This document shows, one piece after another, positions 1 through 5,805 of a DNA stretch of 9,307 bases. Made by a program: the position numbers and the translations under genes. The stretch comes from an uncultured SAR324 cluster bacterium (lineage in GTDB: Bacteria; SAR324; NAC60-12): contig CACGSI010000031.1 of the NCBI GenBank assembly GCA_902575715.1, positions 1 to 9,307 on the forward strand, in the 5' to 3' direction. Within the stretch, counting starts at the first letter, position 1, and each line of letters opens with the position of its first letter. Below the pieces are notes generated by a model that was not told the DNA's origin, ran no database searches, and saw only the letters and a program-made list of their open reading frames with translations.

Positions 1-144
1 TTCATAGCGGGGGATAACTTTTTGAAAATCGGTCCTGTATGTTGCTGAAGTAGGCCTTACCCTATCTCTGTTATTATCAACATAAGTAGGGTAAAAATTA
101 GTTGTTCCATTTAAACGTTTCCAATTTTTTTTTTTTTTGTTCAT
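1..144 (-). CDS. N-terminal part of an unrecognised protein, cut by the left edge
   Basis: An open frame starts at an ATG (144-142) and stays open for 48 codons to the left edge. The visible peptide begins M-N-K-K-K-K-N-W-K-R and is then rich in Tyr, Asn, Asp, Arg and Thr, with no hydrophobic signal peptide or membrane segment. It is not a low-complexity AT translation: it contains Trp, Pro, Gly, Gln and a varied mix of residues, and its codons near the edge are more G+C-rich than the surrounding spacer, which favours real coding. A 14-base A run directly after the second codon encodes the lysines. There is no Shine-Dalgarno sequence before the ATG; the frame is open a further 17 codons upstream, so the start is uncertain. 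It is divergent from ispH and has a candidate promoter at 204-231. I do not recognise the family and propose no function. Confidence 0.5.
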   Translation of the reverse strand, partial: MNKKKKNWKRLNGTTNFYPTYVDNNRDRVRPTSATYRTDFQKVIPRYE

Positions 145-181
145 TTTATTAAATTTTTGTAAAGAAATCTTTTGATCAGAA

Positions 182-211
182 TTGTTGAAAATTAATTAAT
201 TCCTTTATAAA
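182..211 (+). promoter_or_regulatory. Candidate promoter for ispH
   Basis: A -35-like TTGTTG (182-187) lies 18 bases before a -10-like TATAAA (206-211), which would start transcription about 40 bases before the ispH ATG. An overlapping TTGAAA (185-190) has a poorer 15-base spacing. A second TATAAA (242-247) is too close to the start codon to serve unless the message is almost leaderless. No Shine-Dalgarno sequence precedes ispH. Confidence 0.3.
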
Positions 212-231
212 CTAATTAGAGCAAAATGCAA
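204..231 (-). promoter_or_regulatory. Candidate sigma-70 promoter for the left-edge partial gene
   Basis: On the minus strand a -35-like TTGCAT (231-226) and a -10-like TATAAA (209-204) are separated by 16 bases. A start near 197 would give a leader of about 50 bases before the ATG at 144. The -10 element is half of the palindrome TTTATAAA (204-211), which also offers a -10 to the plus strand. AT-rich spacer produces such matches often, so this is a candidate only. Confidence 0.35.
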
Positions 232-256
232 ACCATACTTTTATAAAATTTTTCAT

Positions 257-1207
257 ATGGCAAAATCAAATTTTAAAAAACCAGTTAATATTGTTTTGGC
301 TAGTCCTAGAGGATTTTGTGCAGGTGTTGATCGTGCAATTACTATTGTAGAAAAAGCATTGGAAATATATGGTCCACCTATTTATGTTCAACATGAGATT
401 GTTCACAATAAGCATGTTGTTATGAGGTTACAAGAAAATGGGGTAATATTTGTGGAGGATGTTGCTCAGATCCCCTATGGGTCTCATGTTATTTATTCAG
501 CCCATGGAGTTTCTCCAGAAGTTCGAAAAAGAGCAAAGGAGCTTAATCTAAAGGTATTAGATGCTACATGTCCATTAGTTACAAAAGTACATGGTGAGGC
601 AAAGCGATATGCTCAAGAAAACCATGCTATAATTCTCATTGGACACGAAAATCATGTGGAAGTACAAGGTACAGTTGGAGAGGCACCGGATAGAATAATT
701 GTGGTAGGTTCGGTAGAAGAAGTATCGAATTTAGTAGTTACTGATGAGAATAAAGTAGCATATATTACACAAACGACTTTATCTTTGGATGATACTGAAA
801 AAATAATAAAGGCGCTTAAAAAAAAGTTCCCAAAAATTAAGGGACCGCCTAAAGCAGATATCTGTTATGCTACCCAAAATAGACAAAATGCAGTTAAAGC
901 ACTTAGTAAAAGAGTCGACTTAGTTTTAGTTGTTGGTGCACAAAACAGCTCAAATTCTTTGCGTTTGTTGGAAGTTGCAAAAACAACAGGCGTAAATGCT
1001 CGTAGAATAGAATCTGCTTCTGAGTTAAATCCTGAGTGGATTGCTGGAATTGAAAATATAGGAATTACAGCAGGAGCATCTGCCCCAGAGAGTATTATAC
1101 AAGGTATTGTTAAAGAAATTAAAAAAATTTCGCCTATTAATAATATTAGTACATTCGAAATAGTTAAAGAAGATGTAACATTTGCGTTGCCGTCGGTTTT
1201 AAGATAA
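257..1207 (+). CDS. ispH: 4-hydroxy-3-methylbut-2-enyl diphosphate reductase (IspH/LytB)
   Basis: This cytosolic iron-sulfur enzyme catalyses the last step of the DXP (MEP) isoprenoid pathway, reducing HMBPP to IPP and DMAPP. The 316-residue protein has the full family pattern. The three cluster cysteines are Cys21 (RGFCAGV), Cys105 (DATCPLV) and Cys203 (ICYATQNRQ). Substrate-binding histidines are at 50 (VHN), 83 (SAHGV) and 133 (NHVEVQG), the last followed by the catalytic Glu135. QTTLS (172-176), SSNS (231-234) and AGASAP (272-277) supply the diphosphate-binding residues. The length is normal for the short bacterial form, without the S1-domain fusion of some Firmicutes. The ATG at 257 puts the usual number of residues before RGFCAGV. 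It is transcribed alone, divergent from the left-edge gene and convergent with the acyl-CoA dehydrogenase gene. Its product ultimately supplies undecaprenyl phosphate, the substrate of MraY encoded in this window. Confidence 0.98.
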   Translation: MAKSNFKKPVNIVLASPRGFCAGVDRAITIVEKALEIYGPPIYVQHEIVHNKHVVMRLQENGVIFVEDVAQIPYGSHVIYSAHGVSPEVRKRAKELNLKVLDATCPLVTKVHGEAKRYAQENHAIILIGHENHVEVQGTVGEAPDRIIVVGSVEEVSNLVVTDENKVAYITQTTLSLDDTEKIIKALKKKFPKIKGPPKADICYATQNRQNAVKALSKRVDLVLVVGAQNSSNSLRLLEVAKTTGVNARRIESASELNPEWIAGIENIGITAGASAPESIIQGIVKEIKKISPINNISTFEIVKEDVTFALPSVLR

Positions 1208-1360
1208 ATTTAATCGTTGTTTTTTGTACAAATTTTTGTTTGGATTTTTCTGAATCATATAGGGTAAGATAGTCGTTAATCTAAAAAAGAAAATAATTCG
1301 AAAGTACACTAAATTTCTAACGCTATTTCCAAGAAACTAATTCTTAACTTGAATTAAGGT

Positions 1361-1469
1361 TAAAAAAATTTATTATTTTGTGAACTAGTTTATAAATTCT
1401 CTAAATAATAAGTTTCCTTGTTAAACTTTCCACAGCTTGATTTAAAAAATTTATTTCAAAAGTAAATTT
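1361..1469 (-). terminator. Weak AT-rich inverted repeats after the acyl-CoA dehydrogenase gene; possible terminator
   Basis: The 273-base convergent gap (1208-1480) holds no gene that I can see. Two inverted repeats lie downstream of the minus-strand stop codon. One has 10-base arms at 1447-1456 and 1460-1469, with a 3-base loop. The other has 13-base arms at 1366-1378 and 1403-1415, with a 24-base loop. Read on the minus strand each is followed by a run of six or seven T, as in an intrinsic terminator. Each stem is almost pure A:T and carries one C-A mismatch on the minus strand, which is a G-U pair on the plus strand, so both would be unstable. No convincing terminator for ispH is visible. 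Confidence 0.25.
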
Positions 1470-1480
1470 AAAAGATCATT

Positions 1481-3286
1481 TTAAAAACTGGCTTCAAGTG
1501 GAGATAAATTTGCGTTTTTTATAGTTTTTGCGTTTGCATACACTCTTGGTAGTATGCTCCATACATAAAATTCAGTCGTTTTAAGTTTATTCCAATAAAA
1601 TTTTGCTTCATCATTTTCTTGCAATAATACATCGCGAGAAATTTTTCCACCTAGAAATGATTTCCATGTTTGATAAGCCAAGCTAGCTTGTTTAAGCAAA
1701 TAGAAACAGCTTAAAACATCTCCCATTAAATCCAACATATTTACAGCATAAAGTACATATGCGTCTTTCCCTTTAATTTCTCTAATATTTTTTAAAATCG
1801 AAATACTATCAAACATTATATCTTTATAGACTTTCCACTCAGTTACCCATTCTGCTATTTCTCCTTCTGGAACATTATTATCAAACCAACATAGTTCTTC
1901 TTCAAGAAATTTTAGTAGTTGTCCTTTTTTAGAAAAGAATTTACGACCAACTAAATCAAGTGCTTGGATTCCGTTTGTTCCTTCATAAATTGAACCAATT
2001 TTTTGATCCCTAGAATTTTGTTCAAGGGGGAAATGTTTTGTGAAACCTGCACCTCCTAAAACCTGAATCCCAATATTAGCTACTTCAAACCCTTGATCAG
2101 TTCCAAAAGATTTGCATATGGGTATGTGAAGATCTAGCAAGTCTTGGTATTTTTCACGATTCTCTTCAGGACCATGATTAGCCAAATCAGTATACCATGC
2201 TGTAGTATAAATTAGTGCACGAAGTCCTTCAGTAATAGACTTCATTTTCATTAGCATTCTTCTTACATCTGGGAATTCTATAATTGTTGCTTTTTTGCCC
2301 TCATGAATAGAAGAAGGTCCTTGAGTGCGCTCATTTGCATAAGCCCATGCATTTTGTAAAGCTGCACTTGCTCCAGCAAGACCTTGTAATCCGACTAGCA
2401 AACGTGCTTCATTCATTAACTCAAACATTTGGGACATACCTAAATTTTCTGATTGCAGTAAAAAACCATGACAATCATCGTTATCTCCAAAAGATAATAA
2501 GCAGGTTGGTGATCCATTAATTCCCATTTTATTTTCAATATTAAGTACTTTAATATCGTTGAGTTCTCCGTTTTTTCTAAATTTAGGTACTATAAACAAA
2601 CTTATTCCTTGCGTACCAGGCGGAGAATTTGGAGTACGTGCAAGCAAAAGATGAATTATATTTTCTGCCATATCGTGATCTCCGTTTGTAATAAATTGTT
2701 TCGTTCCTTTGATTAGGTAGTGTCCATCTTTTTGTTTTATTGCACTGGTGGTTGCATCTCCAACGGCACTTCCTGCATGTGGTTCTGTTAAACACATTGT
2801 TCCAGACCACTTGCCAGTAAACATATTTTTGCAATAGTCTGATTTTTGTTCTTCTGTGCCAAACATATAAATAAGATTTGAAGCACCTGATGTAAGAGAA
2901 GCACCAATTGTAAAACCTTGATTTGCAGCTAATTGTGTTTCTTTACCAATTATTGCTATTACCTCGGGTAAGCCCTGACCACCATATTCAACAGGAGAAC
3001 TCATACTCAACCAACCACCCTCACCTAATTTTTCCCATGCATTAGAAAAACCGTCAGGAGTACGAACTGAACCATTTACAATTCTACAGCCCTGGCGATC
3101 TCCGCTTTCATTAATAGGAGCTAGTACTTGCTCAGAGAAAGTACTGGCTTCATTGATAATCATTTTAAAAATTTCCTCATCAAATTCAGCAAAATCAGGA
3201 AATTCACATAATTTACCTACGTTTAAACTTTCAAGAATTACAAATTGTAATTCTCTTCGATCAACACTGTATTCATTACTTTTCAT
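1481..3286 (-). CDS. Acyl-CoA dehydrogenase, large FadE/DmdC-type subfamily
   Basis: This predicted FAD enzyme oxidises an acyl-CoA to the trans-2-enoyl-CoA, as in the first step of beta-oxidation, passing electrons to an electron-transfer flavoprotein. The 601 residues show an N-terminal family extension (about 1-40), an alpha-helical domain (about 40-160), the middle beta domain with MCLTEPHAGSAVGD (164-177) and KGTKQFITNGDHD (193-205), the C-terminal helical domain, and an extra C-terminal domain (about 460-601). The catalytic base is Glu435 in YEGTNGIQ. RDQKIGSIYEGTNGIQALD and GGAGF (411-415) are typical. The length near 600 matches the group that includes methylthiopropanoyl-CoA dehydrogenase (DmdC) and many uncharacterised FadE-like proteins, and is clearly longer than the roughly 380-residue classical enzymes. 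The substrate cannot be read from sequence, so I give no symbol. It follows fabF by 83 bases on the same strand, with its own possible promoter between. No clear Shine-Dalgarno sequence precedes the ATG. Confidence 0.92.
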   Translation of the reverse strand: MKSNEYSVDRRELQFVILESLNVGKLCEFPDFAEFDEEIFKMIINEASTFSEQVLAPINESGDRQGCRIVNGSVRTPDGFSNAWEKLGEGGWLSMSSPVEYGGQGLPEVIAIIGKETQLAANQGFTIGASLTSGASNLIYMFGTEEQKSDYCKNMFTGKWSGTMCLTEPHAGSAVGDATTSAIKQKDGHYLIKGTKQFITNGDHDMAENIIHLLLARTPNSPPGTQGISLFIVPKFRKNGELNDIKVLNIENKMGINGSPTCLLSFGDNDDCHGFLLQSENLGMSQMFELMNEARLLVGLQGLAGASAALQNAWAYANERTQGPSSIHEGKKATIIEFPDVRRMLMKMKSITEGLRALIYTTAWYTDLANHGPEENREKYQDLLDLHIPICKSFGTDQGFEVANIGIQVLGGAGFTKHFPLEQNSRDQKIGSIYEGTNGIQALDLVGRKFFSKKGQLLKFLEEELCWFDNNVPEGEIAEWVTEWKVYKDIMFDSISILKNIREIKGKDAYVLYAVNMLDLMGDVLSCFYLLKQASLAYQTWKSFLGGKISRDVLLQENDEAKFYWNKLKTTEFYVWSILPRVYANAKTIKNANLSPLEASF

Positions 3287-3331
3287 AGACTTTAAATGAA
3301 TCGAAAAATGGTATAAAATTAGATTAAATTA

Positions 3332-3358
3332 ATTATACTGAAAAAACCATTATTGTAA
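3332..3358 (-). promoter_or_regulatory. Candidate promoter for the acyl-CoA dehydrogenase gene
   Basis: In the fabF-dehydrogenase gap the minus strand has a perfect -10 hexamer TATAAT (3337-3332), with a -35-like TTACAA (3358-3353) only 15 bases upstream, which is short. Transcription would begin about 40 bases before the start codon. The -10 lies between the arms of an inverted repeat, AATGGT (3307-3312) and ACCATT (3346-3351). These could be an operator, or with the T run that follows on the minus strand a weak fabF terminator. If real, this lets the dehydrogenase be expressed apart from the fab genes. Confidence 0.35.
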
Positions 3359-3369
3359 TTTAATATTTT

Positions 3370-4605
3370 TTAATCTGGTTTCTGAAAAATTATTGAAGCA
3401 TTTGTTCCACCAAAACCAAAAGCATTAGACATTGCGATACGCATTTCTTTTGGTTTACCAGTGTTTGGAGTTACATCTAAATCACATTCTGGATCTAAAT
3501 TATCAATATTGATTGTCGGAGGTACAAAATTATGGTGTAGAGCTTTTATTGAAAAAATTGCCTCTATAGCTGCAGCGGCTCCTAAAAGATGTCCTGTCAT
3601 AGATTTTGTTGAGCTGATTGAAGTTTTTTTTGCAGCTTCTTTCCCAATAGCAATTTTTATAGCATTAAGTTCGTTAATGTCCCCTGCAGGTGTAGAGGTT
3701 CCATGTGCATTTATATAATCTATTTCTTCAGGATATATACCAGAATCTTTAATTGTCATTTTCATCGCACGTGCAGGTCCTTCTGTTGAAGGGGAAGTTA
3801 CATGAAATGAATCCGAACTAAATCCATAACCTGTAATTTCGCAGTATATTCGAGCTCCCCTTGCTTTTGCAAATTCATAGTCTTCAAGTATTAAAATTCC
3901 GGATCCTTCACCCATAACAAATCCATCTCTATCAATATCGTAGGGACGGCTGGCTTTTTCTGGATGATCATTCCTTGTACTCAAAGCATGCATAGACGAA
4001 AAACCTGCTATTCCTAAAGGTGTAACACTAGATTCTGCTCCACCCGAAATAACAACTTTTGCATCACCACGTTCTATTGTTCTTGCAGCAGTTCCAATTG
4101 CATGATTTGAAGATGTGCAAGCGGAAACACTACAGGCAGTATAATTTTTTGCTTTGAATAGTAGCGAAATATAACCTGGAGCTAAATTACTTAAAGTCAT
4201 TGGTATAAAAAAGGGACTAACTTTTTTTGGTCCACTACTTTCTAAAATACTATTATATTTTTCAATACATCCAAGACCTCCAATTCCTACTCCCATTGAG
4301 ACTCCAACTTCTTCTTCAATCTCTTTTGTAATTTCTAATCCAGAATCTTCAAGTGCTTCTTGAGTGGCTCCTATAGAATACTTGATAAATAGATCCATTT
4401 TTTTTGCTTCCTTAAGTGGTATAATTTCTGGAAGAAGAAAATTCTTTACTTCACCTGCTATTTGACAACGATACATTTCTGGGTTAAAGTTCGTAATCTT
4501 TTCTATACCTGAATTACCATTGATACAATTCTCCCATGACGAGTGAACGTTATTACCTAATGGGGTAATGCATCCTAGCCCAGTTACTACAACACGATTG
4601 CGCAT
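3370..4605 (-). CDS. fabF: 3-oxoacyl-[acyl-carrier-protein] synthase II (KAS II)
   Basis: This cytosolic condensing enzyme elongates acyl-ACP by two carbons using malonyl-ACP, in type II fatty-acid synthesis. The 411-residue length is standard. The Cys-His-His catalytic set is present: Cys163 (SACTSSNHA), His301 (NAHGTSTPAGD) and His339 (KSMTGHLLGAA), with the supporting Lys334. The GFGGTNAS loop (397-404) and the N-terminal VVTGLGCITPLG (6-17) are typical thiolase-fold KAS signatures. The Cys-His-His rather than Cys-His-Asn triad excludes FabH, and the pattern fits FabF better than FabB. It lies 76 bases after acpP and is probably co-transcribed with fabG and acpP, a widely conserved trio. 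The start is preceded only by a distant, weak purine stretch (GGATAG). It is not followed by rnc as it is in some bacteria; an acyl-CoA dehydrogenase gene follows instead. Confidence 0.97.
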   Translation of the reverse strand: MRNRVVVTGLGCITPLGNNVHSSWENCINGNSGIEKITNFNPEMYRCQIAGEVKNFLLPEIIPLKEAKKMDLFIKYSIGATQEALEDSGLEITKEIEEEVGVSMGVGIGGLGCIEKYNSILESSGPKKVSPFFIPMTLSNLAPGYISLLFKAKNYTACSVSACTSSNHAIGTAARTIERGDAKVVISGGAESSVTPLGIAGFSSMHALSTRNDHPEKASRPYDIDRDGFVMGEGSGILILEDYEFAKARGARIYCEITGYGFSSDSFHVTSPSTEGPARAMKMTIKDSGIYPEEIDYINAHGTSTPAGDINELNAIKIAIGKEAAKKTSISSTKSMTGHLLGAAAAIEAIFSIKALHHNFVPPTINIDNLDPECDLDVTPNTGKPKEMRIAMSNAFGFGGTNASIIFQKPD

Positions 4606-4681
4606 AATATTCGGCTATCCAAATTAAATCTATATATGATTTGAGTTTAAAGTGTATGGAAATCTGAACAATCCCTAACAA

Positions 4682-4918
4682 TTAAGATGTTTTTTCCAAA
4701 ATAAAATCAACTGCAGATTGTACGGTTGTTATTTTTTCTGCAGCGTCGTCAGGAATATCAATTTCAAATTCTTCTTCTAATGCCATTACTAATTCTACTG
4801 TATCAAGTGAATCAGCATCTAAGTCCTCAATAAAATTTGAGGTCATATTTATTTCTGACTCTTCCTTACCCAATTGTTCGCTAATAATTTTTATGATTTT
4901 ATCTTGAATTTCTTTCAT
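4682..4918 (-). CDS. acpP: Acyl carrier protein
   Basis: This small acidic protein carries growing acyl chains on a 4'-phosphopantetheine arm during fatty-acid synthesis and hands them to enzymes such as FabG and FabF, encoded on either side. The 78 residues match the family length. The attachment serine is Ser37 in the [10 protein letters not shown] motif (34-43), followed by the acidic recognition helix II ([18 protein letters not shown]). The protein is strongly acidic, as expected. The ATG at 4918 is directly preceded by a purine-rich AGAAAAAGAGT with poor spacing for a Shine-Dalgarno sequence. The 96-base leader between fabG and acpP contains a perfect inverted repeat, described separately. 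Gene order fabG-acpP-fabF supports the primary fatty-acid ACP rather than a polyketide or specialised carrier. Confidence 0.98.
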   Translation of the reverse strand: MKEIQDKIIKIISEQLGKEESEINMTSNFIEDLDADSLDTVELVMALEEEFEIDIPDDAAEKITTVQSAVDFILEKTS

Positions 4919-4950
4919 ACTCTTTTTCTGATTTAAGGTTCTTAATTTTT

Positions 4951-4978
4951 TTCTGACGCACTATCTTTTTTGTCAGAA
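4951..4978 (-). repeat. Perfect 7-base inverted repeat in the fabG-acpP leader
   Basis: TTCTGAC (4951-4957) and GTCAGAA (4972-4978) are perfect inverted arms around a 14-base loop, lying 33-60 bases upstream of the acpP start codon. Each arm has three G or C bases, unusual in spacer that is otherwise almost all A and T. On the minus strand the hairpin is followed by A, not T, so it is not an intrinsic terminator. It could be a leader stem-loop affecting stability or processing of the acpP message, or an operator. A TTGACT (4994-4989), good as a -35, lies just upstream, but I see no -10 at the right spacing. Confidence 0.35.
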
Positions 4979-5014
4979 TTTACAAAAAAGTCAAATTTAT
5001 TGATAATAATCTTT

Positions 5015-5749
5015 TTAGAACATTCCTCCATTAACATGTAGTATACTTCCAGTAATATAAGAGGATTCTTTAGAAGCCAAAAAAACTACTGAATTAGCAA
5101 TATCTTCTGCATCGCCCATTCTGCCAAGAGGAATTTGTTTAATAATAGATTCTTTCTGGGTTTCGCTCAAACTTTTTGTCATTGGCGTATCAATAAATCC
5201 TGGAGCAACAGCATTAACAGTAATTCCTCTTGATCCAACTTCACGCGCGAGGGATTTTGTAAATCCAATGAGTGCTGATTTTGTTGAGCTATAATTAACT
5301 TGTCCGGGGTTACCTGTAAATCCTACAACCGAAGAGATATTTATAATTTTGCCAAATCTTTGTTTTACCATTTGTCTTATTACAGCTCTAGTTACATTGA
5401 AAATTCCATTCAAATTTACATCAATAACTTGATTCCACTGTTCTTGTTTCATTCTCATAAAGAGCTCATCTTTTGTTATACCAGCATTATTAACCAAAAT
5501 ATTAATGTTTTCGTAATCATTGGAAATAGTTTTTATTATTTCTTCTATAGATTTAAAATCAGTAACATCTGCTTGAAAAGTTAAATATTTAGTTCCTAGT
5601 GATTTTGTTTTTTTTTTAATTTCATCAAAATCTGGATTAGAATCCAATATAATAATGTTAGCTCCAAGTTCTGCAAATTTTAAAGCAATATTCTGGCCGA
5701 TGCCTCTCCCACCTCCAGTGATCAGTACAGTTTGATTATCAAAGGTCAT
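5015..5749 (-). CDS. fabG: 3-oxoacyl-[acyl-carrier-protein] reductase
   Basis: This NADPH-dependent short-chain dehydrogenase makes the first reduction of the fatty-acid elongation cycle, converting 3-oxoacyl-ACP to 3-hydroxyacyl-ACP. In the 244-residue form chosen here the nucleotide-binding TGGGRGIG is at 11-18, NNAG at 87-90, Asn112 in the active-site helix, and the catalytic Ser140, Tyr153 and Lys157 in the SVVG...YSSTK segment with the standard 13- and 4-residue spacings. PGFIDTPM and a C-terminal NGGMF complete the FabG pattern. Start choice: a TTG four codons upstream (5761) would add residues before the conserved beginning and has no ribosome-binding site. The ATG at 5749 is preceded by GGAAGG, the clearest Shine-Dalgarno sequence in the window, which overlaps the TTG region. 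It is 56 bases after mraY and 96 bases before acpP. fabD, often upstream of fabG, is absent here. Confidence 0.97.
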   Translation of the reverse strand: MTFDNQTVLITGGGRGIGQNIALKFAELGANIIILDSNPDFDEIKKKTKSLGTKYLTFQADVTDFKSIEEIIKTISNDYENINILVNNAGITKDELFMRMKQEQWNQVIDVNLNGIFNVTRAVIRQMVKQRFGKIINISSVVGFTGNPGQVNYSSTKSALIGFTKSLAREVGSRGITVNAVAPGFIDTPMTKSLSETQKESIIKQIPLGRMGDAEDIANSVVFLASKESSYITGSILHVNGGMF

Positions 5750-5761
5750 AATTCCTTCCAA
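5750..5761 (-). promoter_or_regulatory. Ribosome-binding site that fixes the fabG start
   Basis: GGAAGG stands four bases before the ATG at 5749 on the minus strand. Because it overlaps the alternative in-frame TTG start at 5761, it supports initiation at the ATG and a 244-residue FabG. It stands out because most other genes here lack such a sequence. Confidence 0.7.
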
Positions 5762-5805
5762 ATTATAAAAAATTAATAACTAACTTTTTAAACATAAAAT
5801 TTATA

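Noticed and set aside
57..94. Perfect 8-base inverted repeat TTACCCTA / TAGGGTAA with a 22-base loop, and a related 10-mer again at 1259-1268
   Set aside because: The first pair lies inside the partial coding frame, the loop is long, and matches of this size are expected by chance when many words are compared.
1208..1480. Small gene or RNA gene in the convergent gap
   Set aside because: No frame of useful length with a start signal and no tRNA-like or structured G/C-rich segment is visible.
2335..2520. Open frames on the plus strand opposite the acyl-CoA dehydrogenase gene, and similar ones opposite fabF, fabG, mraY, frr and pyrH
   Set aside because: Each is fully overlapped by a gene with complete family motifs on the minus strand; their translations show no recognisable domain and have no initiation signals.
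2583..2834. Minus-strand 83-codon frame rich in Arg, Cys, Trp and Asn within the acyl-CoA dehydrogenase gene
   Set aside because: It is an out-of-frame reading of the conserved catalytic-domain coding sequence, and its odd composition is that of a shifted frame.
5608..5617. Ten-base homopolymer in fabG and nine-base runs in frr and pyrH as phase-variation tracts
   Set aside because: They encode lysines in intact, essential genes of an AT-rich genome, where such runs are common; switching off these genes would be lethal.
5750..5761. TTG at 5761 as the fabG start, giving 248 residues
   Set aside because: The codon has no ribosome-binding site, and the ATG at 5749 has GGAAGG before it and gives the usual FabG N-terminus.
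5749..5767. TATAAT on the minus strand (5767-5762) as a fabG promoter
   Set aside because: Transcription would start within or next to the GGAAGG ribosome-binding site, leaving no usable leader, and there is no good -35 at 16-18 bases upstream.
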